Positions 44,680-53,483 of a stretch of 64,000 nucleotides of DNA are shown here, piece by piece (position 1 is the first letter of the stretch; each line of letters starts with the position of its first letter). The notes beneath the pieces are model-generated. The model was not told the origin of the DNA and made no database searches. It saw nothing but the letters and a program-made list of their open reading frames with translations. The position numbers and the translations under genes were made by a program. The stretch is from Gammaproteobacteria bacterium (lineage in GTDB: Bacteria > Pseudomonadota > Gammaproteobacteria > Pseudomonadales > Azotimanducaceae): positions 248,001 to 312,000 of the forward strand of contig JAPOXV010000018.1 in assembly GCA_026706935.1 (NCBI GenBank), in the 5' to 3' direction.

Positions 44680-45350
44680 ATGAAGCAAGAGCACGAAGAA
44701 GGGTTGCGTCAACAAATCGATCGTTTCACCAAGGTCGACAGAGGCGGTTGGAAGGTTGGTCTTACATCGGGTGGTAGCCGCGACGGCATGGGAATCGGAT
44801 TTCGACCGTTTGGGCACATTGCCAAGGATCGAATCTATCCGTCCGGGGTCTCGATCAAATTGAGTCAGGTTGGAGATATTGGCGTCGAAAACGAGCTTTG
44901 CTTTTATTTGGGGAGACCGTGCCGATGGACGCGGACCGAGGTCGAATCCAGCATTGTGTAGAAGCACTTCGACCTGGATTCGAACTGAATGAACGACGGT
45001 TAGATGGCGCAGCGACCGTGTGTGATCGGCTTGCTGACAATCTATCGCAATACGGTATCGTTGTGGGAACTCCATTTTCGGGTTTTCGCGACCTTGAGCT
45101 CCAGGACCTTGTTGTCACGTTACTACGCGACGATTCAGAAATAGCCACCGTATACGCTGAAGGTCACATCGACGACCACTACGATTCGTTACTTGCACTG
45201 GTTCGCGTATTGGCGAAGTTTGATCGTCGAATTGAGGCCGGCGACCATGTGATTACCGGCGCATTCGCACGTGAACGCGTAGAGCAAGCGTCCGCGTGGC
45301 GCGGCGATTTTGGTTTAGGAATAGGCTCCGTTGAGGTGAACTTCGAATGA
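44680..45350 (+). pseudogene. 2-keto-4-pentenoate hydratase-like (FAH family) with a frameshift
   Basis: Two overlapping frames carry one protein: GGWKVGLTSGGSRDGMGI...GVENELCFYLG ends in frame 1, and ETVPMDADRGRIQHCVEAL...GIGSVEVNFE continues in the next frame. They join at a run of four G at 44910-44913; one extra G, or a -1 slip on TTTGGGG (44907-44913), restores a continuous hydratase/fumarylacetoacetate-hydrolase-fold protein of about 223 residues. The divalent-metal glutamates (VENE, as in family xEVEIAFVLG) are kept. The stop overlaps the next ATG (ATGA), suggesting an intact operon. So this may be a true pseudogene, a sequencing error in a homopolymer, or recoding. A TTG at 44650 is an alternative start. 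Confidence 0.7.
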
Positions 45351-46309
45351 AGATTCTCGTAATCCCAGGATTGACGTTACCTAAGGTAGATGAGTCAATC
45401 GTCGCACAAATCCGTGCAGCGAGTCAAGGGGCGGATGTAGTCGTCGCGGATCCTCAAAGCGCGATTGACGAGGTCCACGATGCTGAGATCGTTTTGGGTT
45501 TTGTAAACCGGGCTATGTTCGAAAAAGCGAAAGCGCTCAGATGGGTACAGTCCATCTCTTCAGGTGTTGACATGTTCCTTTACGACGAGTTCGTTGAGAG
45601 CGATGTCGTACTGACAAGTGAAAAGGGGCTCGTTGGCGAACACCTTGCTGACCATGGTTTCGGACTCTTGTTAATGCTTACACGCCAACTCCGGACAGCG
45701 TTACTCTTAGGTCCGGATTCGTGGAATAAACGTCCTGACATGCGTCGACAGGAAATCGAGTTGACGGGAAGCACGATGGGTGTCTTCGGATTCGGTAGCA
45801 CAGGACGGGCTATGGCCCGAAGAGCGGTAGGCTTCGGCATGGATGTGCTCGCGTTAGATCGCGATCCCGTACCTACGACCGCTGAAGTTGATGAAGTTTG
45901 GGAACCGGTTCGGTTCGAGGAGCTGTTGAGTGCATCCGACGTAGTCGCGATCTGTTGTCCTTTGACCAATGAAACACGAGGGAAATGGAACCGCGAAGCA
46001 TTCAAGTCGATGAAGCCCTCTTCGTTTCTTGTCAACGTTACTCGCGGCGAAGTTATGGTAGAAGACGACTTAGTTGAAGCGCTCAAAACTGGCGAAATCC
46101 GCGGCGCAGCGTTGGATGTCACGCCACGAGAGCCGCTCCCGGCCGATAGCCCTTTATGGGAACTCGAGAACGTGGTGATGACTCCTCACACCGCAGGCGC
46201 AAGTCAGTTTCGTGCGCAACGCAATTTGGATCGTTTTCTAACGAATCTACAGCGTTATCTAGCGGATGAATCGCTCGAAGGTCTCATCGACAAGCAATTA
46301 GGTTACTAA
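45347..46309 (+). CDS. D-isomer-specific 2-hydroxyacid dehydrogenase
   Basis: A 320-residue NAD(P)-dependent dehydrogenase that interconverts 2-keto and 2-hydroxy acids. The Rossmann fingerprint is GSTMGVFGFGSTGRAMARRA; catalytic arginine, glutamate and histidine lie in VNVTRGEVMVEDDL, LDVTPREPLP and MTPHTAGAS. The hinge sequence LVGEHLADHGFGLLLML resembles the glyoxylate/hydroxypyruvate reductase group. It is co-translated with the hydratase-like frame before it by a four-base ATGA overlap. The exact acid is not evident. Confidence 0.92.
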   Translation: MKILVIPGLTLPKVDESIVAQIRAASQGADVVVADPQSAIDEVHDAEIVLGFVNRAMFEKAKALRWVQSISSGVDMFLYDEFVESDVVLTSEKGLVGEHLADHGFGLLLMLTRQLRTALLLGPDSWNKRPDMRRQEIELTGSTMGVFGFGSTGRAMARRAVGFGMDVLALDRDPVPTTAEVDEVWEPVRFEELLSASDVVAICCPLTNETRGKWNREAFKSMKPSSFLVNVTRGEVMVEDDLVEALKTGEIRGAALDVTPREPLPADSPLWELENVVMTPHTAGASQFRAQRNLDRFLTNLQRYLADESLEGLIDKQLGY

Positions 46310-46363
46310 CCGACAAAATCTTGCCTTAGATAATCAAAGTCATCAGAAAATAGATACAACTTT

Positions 46364-47278
46364 ATGGAATCTAGCTACGCGATCGAGGTCAAAGGTCTAC
46401 GGAAGTCATATGGGGACTTTGAAGCCGTAAAAGGCATCGATTTAAGAGTGAATTCCGGTGAGATTTTCGCGCTTCTTGGTCCGAACGGCGCAGGCAAGAC
46501 AACCACGATCGAAATACTTGAAGGATTTCTTACACCGAACGCTGGTAGCGTTAGGGTGCTTGGCTACGATCCAGCAAAGCATGAACGCGTCTACAAGGAA
46601 CGAATAGGCATCGTTCTTCAGGAGACAGAAGTCGAAGAATTCCTTTCGGTAGAAGAGTCGATCCGTCTCGTACGCTCCTACTATCAAAATCCGTTACCTC
46701 TTGACGATGTACTGGCGGTCACCGGACTGACTGATCTTCGTCGCGTTCGTCCGCGCAAGCTTTCTGGCGGTCAGAAGAGACGATTGGATGTTGCGATGGG
46801 TCTTGCAGGCAATCCTGATCTACTTTTTCTTGATGAGCCAACCACTGGTTTTGACCCTCAAGCCCGACGTGATGCTTGGGATATGCTCAGGAATCTCCGA
46901 GAACTTGGAAAAACGGTACTACTCACCTCACATTACATGGACGAGGTAGAGCACATTGCGTCTCGTGCGGCAGTCATGATCGATGGCAAGATCGTATTAG
47001 AAGGCACACCGCAGGACCTAGCACACGAAGCGGAACCGACTATTTCCTTTCGCGCGACAGCGAACCTTAACTTACCGAACGGACTTGAGGCAGAATTTCA
47101 TGAAGGTGACTCGCAGTATCTGATTTCCTCCTCCGATCTAGTCAAAACGCTGTACGTCCTGACCAGTTGGGCGATTGAGAACAACGTAAGCCTTGAAGAC
47201 TTGAGCATCACGCGTCGATCATTGGATGATGCATTCGTGGAATTGACGCAACGTGCTGAGAACGGACAAGAACGTTGA
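46364..47278 (+). CDS. ABC-2 type exporter ATP-binding subunit
   Basis: A 304-residue ATPase: Walker A GPNGAGKTTT, signature KLSGGQKRRLDVAMGL, Walker B LLFLDEPTTGFDPQ, and switch histidine LLTSHYMDEVEH. The 80 residues after the core form a variable accessory domain seen in drug- and lipid-exporter ATPases such as CcmA/DrrA types. Its stop overlaps the TTG of the permease gene that follows, so a two-gene exporter is likely. The cargo cannot be told. Confidence 0.94.
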   Translation: MESSYAIEVKGLRKSYGDFEAVKGIDLRVNSGEIFALLGPNGAGKTTTIEILEGFLTPNAGSVRVLGYDPAKHERVYKERIGIVLQETEVEEFLSVEESIRLVRSYYQNPLPLDDVLAVTGLTDLRRVRPRKLSGGQKRRLDVAMGLAGNPDLLFLDEPTTGFDPQARRDAWDMLRNLRELGKTVLLTSHYMDEVEHIASRAAVMIDGKIVLEGTPQDLAHEAEPTISFRATANLNLPNGLEAEFHEGDSQYLISSSDLVKTLYVLTSWAIENNVSLEDLSITRRSLDDAFVELTQRAENGQER

Positions 47279-48048
47279 GATCCCTTCAGCTTCTCGCTAT
47301 CCAGTACGCATATGAAAACGTAAGGTTCTGGCGGAACTCAATTGCCGCCTTTTTTACGGTCGCTCTTCCGATATTAATGATGATGATCCTGTGCCTCTTA
47401 TTCGGATCGCAACAAACCGTCGTAGAGGGTCAGCCAGTCTATTGGTCCACGTTCTACGTGCCGTCTCTCTCGGCTATGGCGGTAATTGGCGCTTGTTTTA
47501 CGAATATAGCGATGGAAGTCTCGATTTCTCGGGATCGTGGTCTCTTGAAACGCTATCGCGGAACACCGCTGCCCGTTTCTATTTTGGTTTGTGCCAAGCT
47601 CGTGCATGCGGTCGTGCTTGGGTTCTTGCTCGTGATCTGTCTGATCGGTGTCGGCGTCTGGGTTTTTGATGCTTCGGTGAACGGAATTCAGCTTAGTCTG
47701 TTCGTGGTTGCACTGATCCTTGGTTCGATCACGTTTTGTGCACTTGGTTTGGCCGTCGCGGCCTTGATACCGAACGCAGAAGCTTCCCCTGCGATCGTAC
47801 AGGCTGTGGTACTACCTCTGCTGTTTATCTCTGATGTATTCCTGCCGATGGACAACGCACCGGCATGGCTGCAATGGATCGCGTCAGTATTCCCAGTACG
47901 CCATTTTGCGTTGATTCTGCAATCGACGTTCCACCCGATTCTGGCTAGCGATATTCGAGTGTCGATCCACTTATTTGTGATGGCGGCGTGGTTTGCAATT
48001 GGTCTCGTTGTCGCGATTCGGTACTTTCGTTGGGAACCGCGCCGTTAG
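47275..48048 (+). CDS. ABC-2 type exporter permease
   Basis: A 257-residue six-helix membrane protein of the ABC-2 class, with RFWRNSIAAFFTVALPILMMMILCL as the first helix, SAMAVIGACFTNIAMEVSISRDRGLLKRYRGTPLP between helices 2 and 3, and the DVFLPMDNAPAWLQWIASVFPVRHFA segment near the end. The TTG start overlaps the ATPase stop by 4 bases, so translation is coupled. It should form a homodimeric channel with two copies of the ATPase. Confidence 0.93.
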   Translation: MRSLQLLAIQYAYENVRFWRNSIAAFFTVALPILMMMILCLLFGSQQTVVEGQPVYWSTFYVPSLSAMAVIGACFTNIAMEVSISRDRGLLKRYRGTPLPVSILVCAKLVHAVVLGFLLVICLIGVGVWVFDASVNGIQLSLFVVALILGSITFCALGLAVAALIPNAEASPAIVQAVVLPLLFISDVFLPMDNAPAWLQWIASVFPVRHFALILQSTFHPILASDIRVSIHLFVMAAWFAIGLVVAIRYFRWEPRR

Positions 48049-48195
48049 GGTTCCGTTTAGGTCTTTTGATTCGCGCAGTGGTCAGCAATCAGCATAGAGA
48101 GCCTTTCCTAAAATTGTCAGAGTTCTCTGGGTTGCGTCGTAACAGCCGATACAGAGACGGAACCATCCATATTTGAACTTAAACCACGGGTCAAT

Positions 48196-48561
48196 ATGGC
48201 TGAAATTCAGCCTATGCTTCACACGAAGGATATCTCGACGCTTCGAGACTTCTACGAATCGCTTGGTTTTACTCAGGAACTACTGTACGCACCAGAGGAA
48301 GAGCCAAACTGGTTGAGACTACAGTTTCAAGGCACTTCGATCATGCTTCAAAGTGATGATCAAGCTCAACCTAATGAAGCTGCGCACGATGTCGAGCTGT
48401 ATTTTGTATGCGACGAAATCGACGGTATCTACGCAACGTGGAAACGTCGCGGGATTGATGTGACGCAACCTAAAACCGCTTTCTATGGATACAAGCAAAT
48501 GTACGTACGTGATCCGGATGGTCGTCGAGTTTGTTTTGAAAGTGTCGTCCGAAGTTCATAA
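48196..48561 (+). CDS. VOC superfamily (glyoxalase/bleomycin-resistance-like) protein
   Basis: A 121-residue paired beta-alpha-beta-beta-beta protein. Visible: PMLHTKDISTLRDFYESLGFTQELLY, LRLQFQGTSIMLQSDDQA, VELYFVCDEIDGIYATWKRRGIDV and the strand MYVRDPDGRRVCFES. A metal-binding histidine and glutamates are present in usual positions. Activity unknown: relatives isomerise, cleave rings or sequester drugs. It stands just before a PHP phosphatase on the same strand but with 47 bp between and no shared theme. Confidence 0.85.
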   Translation: MAEIQPMLHTKDISTLRDFYESLGFTQELLYAPEEEPNWLRLQFQGTSIMLQSDDQAQPNEAAHDVELYFVCDEIDGIYATWKRRGIDVTQPKTAFYGYKQMYVRDPDGRRVCFESVVRSS

Positions 48562-48608
48562 ATCCCCTCATATCTCATTACTCGTAAAGCACCAGAAAAG
48601 AAACACAA

Positions 48609-49433
48609 ATGCAGGACTCCGAGTACAAACACAATTTCCACACCCACACCTTCCGCTGTAAGCACGCGAAAGGGGACGCAGTAGATTACTGCCAGTACGC
48701 GCGGGAACACGGTATGGAGACGATCGGTTTCTCCGATCACACGCCGTTACCAGACGATCGATGGATCAGCGCGCGAATGCACGTCGCACAACTTGATGAC
48801 TACGTTGAAGCCGTTAGACGCGCCCAACGTGAGTACCCGGATCTCCGGGTGTTACTAGGCATGGAGTGCGAATACGTGCCGAAATTCCACGCTTTCTACG
48901 AAGATGAGTTATTTGGTGAGCGCGAATTTGATTACTTGGTGGGTGGACCGCATTTTTTCACTGACGACTACGGTAATTGGATCGGTACTTACGGTGGCAC
49001 TGTCGATGGTAAATCACTAGCAGATTACGGGCGCTACGTGAGTGAGATGATCGAAAGCGGACTATTCGCGTTTGTCGCGCATCCCGACTTATTCGGAAAC
49101 TGTTACAAGACGTGGGATGAAAACACGATTGCGGCGAGCCGAGACATTTTTGCAGCCGCCGCTGAGTGTGGCGTAGGACTCGAAATCAATGCGCTTGGCT
49201 TCCGAAAGATTGCCAAGAAAAAGATGTTCAATCCATATCCGCTGTATCCATGGCCGCCGTTCTGGGAATTAGCTTCCGAGTACGAGGTGGAAGTAATCGT
49301 TAACGCTGACGCCCATCGACCCACGGATCTGCAGCGAATGACGTCAGACGCGGAGGCACTGAGAATTCGATGTAATCTGCCAGCAATGGATCCAATGAGC
49401 ATTGGCTCGCGATTGGAAGAAACCACAGACTGA
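48609..49433 (+). CDS. PHP-family phosphatase, histidinol-phosphatase-like
   Basis: A 274-residue trinuclear metal phosphatase of the PHP superfamily. The opening NFHTHTFRCKHAKGDAVDYCQYA carries the HxH pair, followed by ETIGFSDHTPLPDD, LLGMECEYVP, FAFVAHPDLFGN and VIVNADAHRPTDLQ, which supply the remaining metal ligands. This is the HisK/HisJ pattern used by Gram-positives for the histidinol phosphate step, but such proteins in Gram-negatives can act on other phosphoesters. No other his gene is nearby, so the name is functional guesswork. Confidence 0.85.
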   Translation: MQDSEYKHNFHTHTFRCKHAKGDAVDYCQYAREHGMETIGFSDHTPLPDDRWISARMHVAQLDDYVEAVRRAQREYPDLRVLLGMECEYVPKFHAFYEDELFGEREFDYLVGGPHFFTDDYGNWIGTYGGTVDGKSLADYGRYVSEMIESGLFAFVAHPDLFGNCYKTWDENTIAASRDIFAAAAECGVGLEINALGFRKIAKKKMFNPYPLYPWPPFWELASEYEVEVIVNADAHRPTDLQRMTSDAEALRIRCNLPAMDPMSIGSRLEETTD

Positions 49434-49524
49434 CTGAGTTGAGACGTGTCTGTCGAGTCTTCATTCAGTTTAATACATGCATGATCGGTCGTTCTAGCGG
49501 CTGACGATAAAAGGAGATTGAAGG

Positions 49525-51771
49525 ATGGCTGAAGCAATCGACTACCAGTATATTGGTACTCGACCAATTCGACCTGATGGAATTGAGAAAGTGACTGGAC
49601 GCGCCAAGTTTGGCGCAGATGAAATGTTGCCAGGAATGCTGGTAGGCAAGGTCTTGCGCAGTCCGTATGCACATGCCAAGATTAGATCAATCGATACTAG
49701 CAAAGCAGAAACGATTCCAGGTGTGTTCGCGGTAATAACTGGACGCGATTTCCCTGAGCGCGCGCCGGGACGGGGTCGGGGAGGTTTTTCCGAGAACATC
49801 ATCGCGGCTACTAAAGCGCTGTACCACGGGCACGCCATCGCTGCAGTCGCCGCAGCGAATCACGCAGCTGCGGATGCAGCACTCGAGGCGATCAACGTCG
49901 ACTACGAGGTGCTTCAAACCGTTACGGACCCAGTCGCTGCCATGGCCGACGATGCGCCAATACTTAACGAAAAGCAGTTCACACGAAGTCCCAACGGACC
50001 TTCATCTGAGCCATCGAATATCGCGGCGCATACGATCACGGCTGATCGTGGCGATATTGAACAGGGATTCCGCGATGCCGATGTCGTTGTCGAGAGAACC
50101 TTCAAAACGCCGATGGTGCACCAAGGTTATATCGAACCGCATGCCTGTACTGCGAACTACACTGAGACAGGCAAAGCAACTGTTTGGTGTTGCACGCAAG
50201 GGCATTTTGGCGTGAGGTCGCAAACGGCTGGGATCTTAGGTATGGATCTCCATGATCTCAAGGTCGTTGCGAGCGAGATAGGCGGCGGCTTTGGCGGAAA
50301 AACCATCATTTATTTAGAGCCGTTAGCCCTGAAGTTGTCGCAGATCAGCCACCGTCCGGTCCGCATGGTCATGTCGCGTGAGGATGTATTTCGAGCCACG
50401 GGACCAGCATCGGGTTCAGTCAACACTATCAAGATTGGCGCAAAGAAAGACGGCACGATAACTGCGATGTCAGCAAAGCTGATTTACGAAGCAGGCGCAT
50501 ATCCTGGCAGCCCAGTAGGTGCAGGCAGCATGTGTGTATTTGCACCATACGAGGTCGAAAACGTACGAATCGAAGGCTTCGACGTCACTGTCAATCGTCC
50601 GAAAGTAGCAGCCTATCGTGCACCTGGCGCACCACAATCTATGTATGCGTCCGAGTCTGTACTAGACGAGATCGCCATGAAGATCAACATGGATCCTCTT
50701 GAGTTTCGCCTCAAGAATGCCGCGGACGAAGGTACGCAATCCACCTATGGTCCGAAGTTTCAGGCTATTGGATTGAAGGAGTGCATCCGGAAGGCGATGG
50801 ATCACCCGAACTACAAAGTACCTCTAGGCAAAGATGAAGGTCGCGGTATTGCGGTTGGCTTCTGGTTTAACGGTGGCAATCAATCGAGCGCTGAAGTGCA
50901 TATCACCGACGATGGTCACGTTCTCGTGGTCGAAGGCAGTCCAGATATAGGAGGAAGTCGTGCGTCTATGGCTCTGATGGCCGCTGAGGCTCTCGGGGTT
51001 CCCTATGACCACATCCGGGTTAATGTGGCAGATACGGATTCAACTGGATACTGTGCCACAACGGGTGGCAGTCGTACAACGTTTGCGACCGGACTAGCTG
51101 TCATCAACGCGTGCGAAAACGCGATTGTCGAACTGAAAAAGCGTGCGGCGGCCGCAATGGATCTTGACGTTGACCAGGTGGAGTGGGCGAACGGAACTGC
51201 GTCGCCAAAGCCAGGAGTGAATGTAGAAGCAAATCCACTTTCACTCGCAGAACTAGCACGAGATGCGGCTCGTACGGGCGGCCCGATTTCTGGTCGAGCA
51301 TCCCTTACTGCACAAGGACCTGGTCCGGCGTTTTCTGTCAATATGAGCGATGTTCACGTTGATCGAGAAACTGGTCGTGTAACTGTGAAGAGCTTTACGT
51401 CGATTCAAGATGCCGGTAAAGCGATCCATCCTGATTACGTTGAAGGCCAAATGCAGGGTGGCGCTGCCCAGGGGATAGGTTGGGCTTTGAATGAGGAGTA
51501 CATCTACGACGAATCGGGCGTACTGGAGAATCCTGGCTTTCTCGATTACAGAATCCCAGTCGCGTCAGATCTGCCGATGCTTGATACGGAAATCGTTGAA
51601 GTACCTAATCCCAACCACCCGTACGGGGTCAGAGGGTGCGGGGAAACGCCGATCGTCGCGCCACTCGCAGCAGTCGGAAACGCTGTTAGTCGAGCGCTAG
51701 ATCTGCGATTGACGGAACTTCCGATGTCGCCGCCTAAGGTGCTCGAGGCACTATCCAACGGCGCTTCCTAG
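49525..51771 (+). CDS. Molybdenum hydroxylase large subunit (xanthine dehydrogenase/CoxL family)
   Basis: A 748-residue molybdopterin-cytosine-dinucleotide-binding subunit of the xanthine oxidase superfamily. Family marks: GTRPIRPDGIEKVTGRAKF start, HGHAIAAVAAANHAAADAA, EPHACTAN, the GGGFGGK loop, the active-site segment VAAYRAPGAPQSMYASE and the C-terminal catalytic glutamate in RGCGETPIVAP. The active-site loop is AYRAPG, not the AYRCSFR of true CO dehydrogenase, so it hydroxylates some other aldehyde or heterocycle. The usual FAD (CoxM) and 2Fe-2S (CoxS) subunits are not next to it. AGGAG precedes the ATG, and a hairpin terminator follows the stop. Confidence 0.93.
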   Translation: MAEAIDYQYIGTRPIRPDGIEKVTGRAKFGADEMLPGMLVGKVLRSPYAHAKIRSIDTSKAETIPGVFAVITGRDFPERAPGRGRGGFSENIIAATKALYHGHAIAAVAAANHAAADAALEAINVDYEVLQTVTDPVAAMADDAPILNEKQFTRSPNGPSSEPSNIAAHTITADRGDIEQGFRDADVVVERTFKTPMVHQGYIEPHACTANYTETGKATVWCCTQGHFGVRSQTAGILGMDLHDLKVVASEIGGGFGGKTIIYLEPLALKLSQISHRPVRMVMSREDVFRATGPASGSVNTIKIGAKKDGTITAMSAKLIYEAGAYPGSPVGAGSMCVFAPYEVENVRIEGFDVTVNRPKVAAYRAPGAPQSMYASESVLDEIAMKINMDPLEFRLKNAADEGTQSTYGPKFQAIGLKECIRKAMDHPNYKVPLGKDEGRGIAVGFWFNGGNQSSAEVHITDDGHVLVVEGSPDIGGSRASMALMAAEALGVPYDHIRVNVADTDSTGYCATTGGSRTTFATGLAVINACENAIVELKKRAAAAMDLDVDQVEWANGTASPKPGVNVEANPLSLAELARDAARTGGPISGRASLTAQGPGPAFSVNMSDVHVDRETGRVTVKSFTSIQDAGKAIHPDYVEGQMQGGAAQGIGWALNEEYIYDESGVLENPGFLDYRIPVASDLPMLDTEIVEVPNPNHPYGVRGCGETPIVAPLAAVGNAVSRALDLRLTELPMSPPKVLEALSNGAS

Positions 51772-51793
51772 AGTACAACATCTAATACTTGAT

Positions 51794-51827
51794 ACCGAGG
51801 CGACATATGTCGCTTCGGTCTCTTTTC
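51794..51827 (+). terminator. Rho-independent terminator after the molybdenum hydroxylase
   Basis: A 26-base near-perfect palindrome (51794-51819; arms begin ACCGAGGCGACAT and pair with ATGTCGCTTCGGT, one G-T wobble) is followed by a T-rich CTCTTTT. It starts 22 bases after the stop codon. Good stem and adequate tail. Confidence 0.75.
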
Positions 51828-51968
51828 GCTTAACGCGTGCAGTTATTCGTCAATTTGCTCGATCACACCATCGGTGCTGGTACATTTCGGAGCGTGATCC
51901 GTAACTGTTAATCACTAATCGTGTATATTGACCCTACTAGACCTAGAGTTCAACGGGGGACATTGTCC

Positions 51969-53141
51969 ATGCAACCGATTTCAGCAGACTCTCATGTAGT
52001 CGAGGCAGCTGATGTATTTGTTGGCTTACCGGAGCGATTTGGTGACGATGCACCGAGAATCATGTACGCGGGTACTGACAAGGATGCAATCATCATTCCA
52101 TCAAAGGGCGCAGCTGGCGTACGTCGCAGAATCGGTATCGCTGGCCTCCGCGCACGAGACGGTGCCGAAGTCGAGCGGCGCACGGGTTACAAGCCTAACG
52201 TAGAGGACATGTCTGACGGTGACATCGTCAAGATCATGTCACAGGGATATGACGGCATCCGAGAAGGGATCAAGAACGGTGCGGAACGTCCCGTCGATCA
52301 AGACATCGATGGCATTGCAGCCGAATTCCTTTATCCCGGTTTCTTCGGTCTCTTCAGCTTCGAAAACCTTGAATTACTCGTCGCTTGTCAAAAAAACTAC
52401 AACGATTGGCTGCATGACTATTCATCCGCTGCCGGTGGTCGTCTTTTCGGTCTGGCGGCGATCCCCATTCAGGATCCGGATGCGGCAGTTGCAGAATTGC
52501 AACGTGTTGTGAAAATGGGTTTCAAGGGCGGTTGCATTCCCTGTACCTCTCCGCCGGAGCATCCCTATCACGACGACATGTATGACCCGGTATGGGCAGC
52601 TGCAGAGGAAGCGCGCTTCCCGCTCGCGATGCACGTCGGCACGAATGCGTACACCCCCAAGGAATTTCGACAAAACCGTGCGCTACGCGATCCGGTGGGT
52701 GACTATGCACAATCGCAAATTTCAATTCAACGCACGCTCGTTGAGCTGATCGTGCATGGTGTAGCGACCAAGTTTCCGAATCTACAGTTCGTCGTCGCTG
52801 AATTCAATGGTGGCTGGATCGCGCACTGGCTGGATCGAATTGAGCAAGGCTTGCAAAGGGAATATAGTTTCCGCGGAAAGGGGGCATATACGGGCGAGAA
52901 GCCACACGATATTTGGGCTCGTCAGTTCTGGGCAACGATCGAAGACGACCGACCTGCAATTCTTACGCGGGAGCTGATTGGGACTGACAATTTGATGTGG
53001 GGTTCTGATTACCCACACGTGGATTCGACATGGCCATGTTCGTTGAGCGTGCTTGACGAAGTTTTCGCGGACGTATCTTCCGAAGATCGAGACAAGATCA
53101 CGCGTACGAACGTAGAACGTCTTTACGGACTCACGAATTAG
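51969..53141 (+). CDS. Amidohydrolase-2 family metal-dependent hydrolase/decarboxylase
   Basis: A TIM-barrel protein of 390 residues from the ATG at 51969, which has a purine-rich GGGGGA site 9 bases upstream. It opens with ISADSHVVEAADVFVGLP, carrying the x-H metal motif in altered form, and has the histidine of FPLAMHVGTNAY, VVAEFNGGWIAHWLDRIE and the closing LMWGSDYPHVDSTWPCS box with the metal aspartate. The frame upstream to 51921 has no family signal. Its closest relatives by layout in the window are 36773-38026 and 43451-44563. Substrate unknown; possible decarboxylation of a ring acid. Confidence 0.86.
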   Translation: MQPISADSHVVEAADVFVGLPERFGDDAPRIMYAGTDKDAIIIPSKGAAGVRRRIGIAGLRARDGAEVERRTGYKPNVEDMSDGDIVKIMSQGYDGIREGIKNGAERPVDQDIDGIAAEFLYPGFFGLFSFENLELLVACQKNYNDWLHDYSSAAGGRLFGLAAIPIQDPDAAVAELQRVVKMGFKGGCIPCTSPPEHPYHDDMYDPVWAAAEEARFPLAMHVGTNAYTPKEFRQNRALRDPVGDYAQSQISIQRTLVELIVHGVATKFPNLQFVVAEFNGGWIAHWLDRIEQGLQREYSFRGKGAYTGEKPHDIWARQFWATIEDDRPAILTRELIGTDNLMWGSDYPHVDSTWPCSLSVLDEVFADVSSEDRDKITRTNVERLYGLTN

Positions 53142-53483
53142 CCCGGGGTGAACAGTTCAGTCATACGCCACAATCCGTACGGGTTGTGGTGTTGACGCTT
53201 CGCCTTCACGAGATGTGTGCTCGGTCAGGTATCCTCGAATCTGAATCTTGAGTGAATAGGTCGTTCTTTAGATAGCGATTGCGACCGTTGCCAACACGTG
53301 AACGGTCGCGAATAGAAGCTACGCGCATGATACGGCGTGTAGCGTTCATAAAACCACGATCAGATCGACTAGATTCACTTTCTTTATATGCGAGATCGTC
53401 AGATAGTTCTTAGACTTGCGCATATCGTGCTACCTCATGAAGAGGTCTCGAAGAAGCAAGTAGCGCCGTTCTAGACCAAAGAT
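53142..53483. promoter_or_regulatory. Intergenic region with three inverted repeats before the AbiE-like fusion
   Basis: 342 bases without a gene, holding three strong stem-loops: IR1 at 53168-53189 (CCACAA and TTGTGG arms around a CCGTACGG core, one T-G wobble), IR2 at 53281-53309 (GCGACCGTT and AACGGTCGC, perfect, 11-base loop) and IR3 at 53318-53343 (GCTACGCGC and GCGTGTAGC, one wobble). AbiEi antitoxins are known to repress their own promoter by binding inverted repeats, so one or more may be operators. None has a T-run that would make it a plain terminator. The three do not share an obvious core. Confidence 0.55.

Noticed and set aside
44970-45000. tRNA T-arm-like GATTCGAAC
   Set aside because: No acceptor, anticodon or D arm around it; it lies within the frameshifted hydratase gene.
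49525-51771. Carbon monoxide dehydrogenase CoxL
   Set aside because: The active-site loop is AYRAPG rather than AYRCSFR, and no CoxM or CoxS is present, so a CO dehydrogenase call is not supported.
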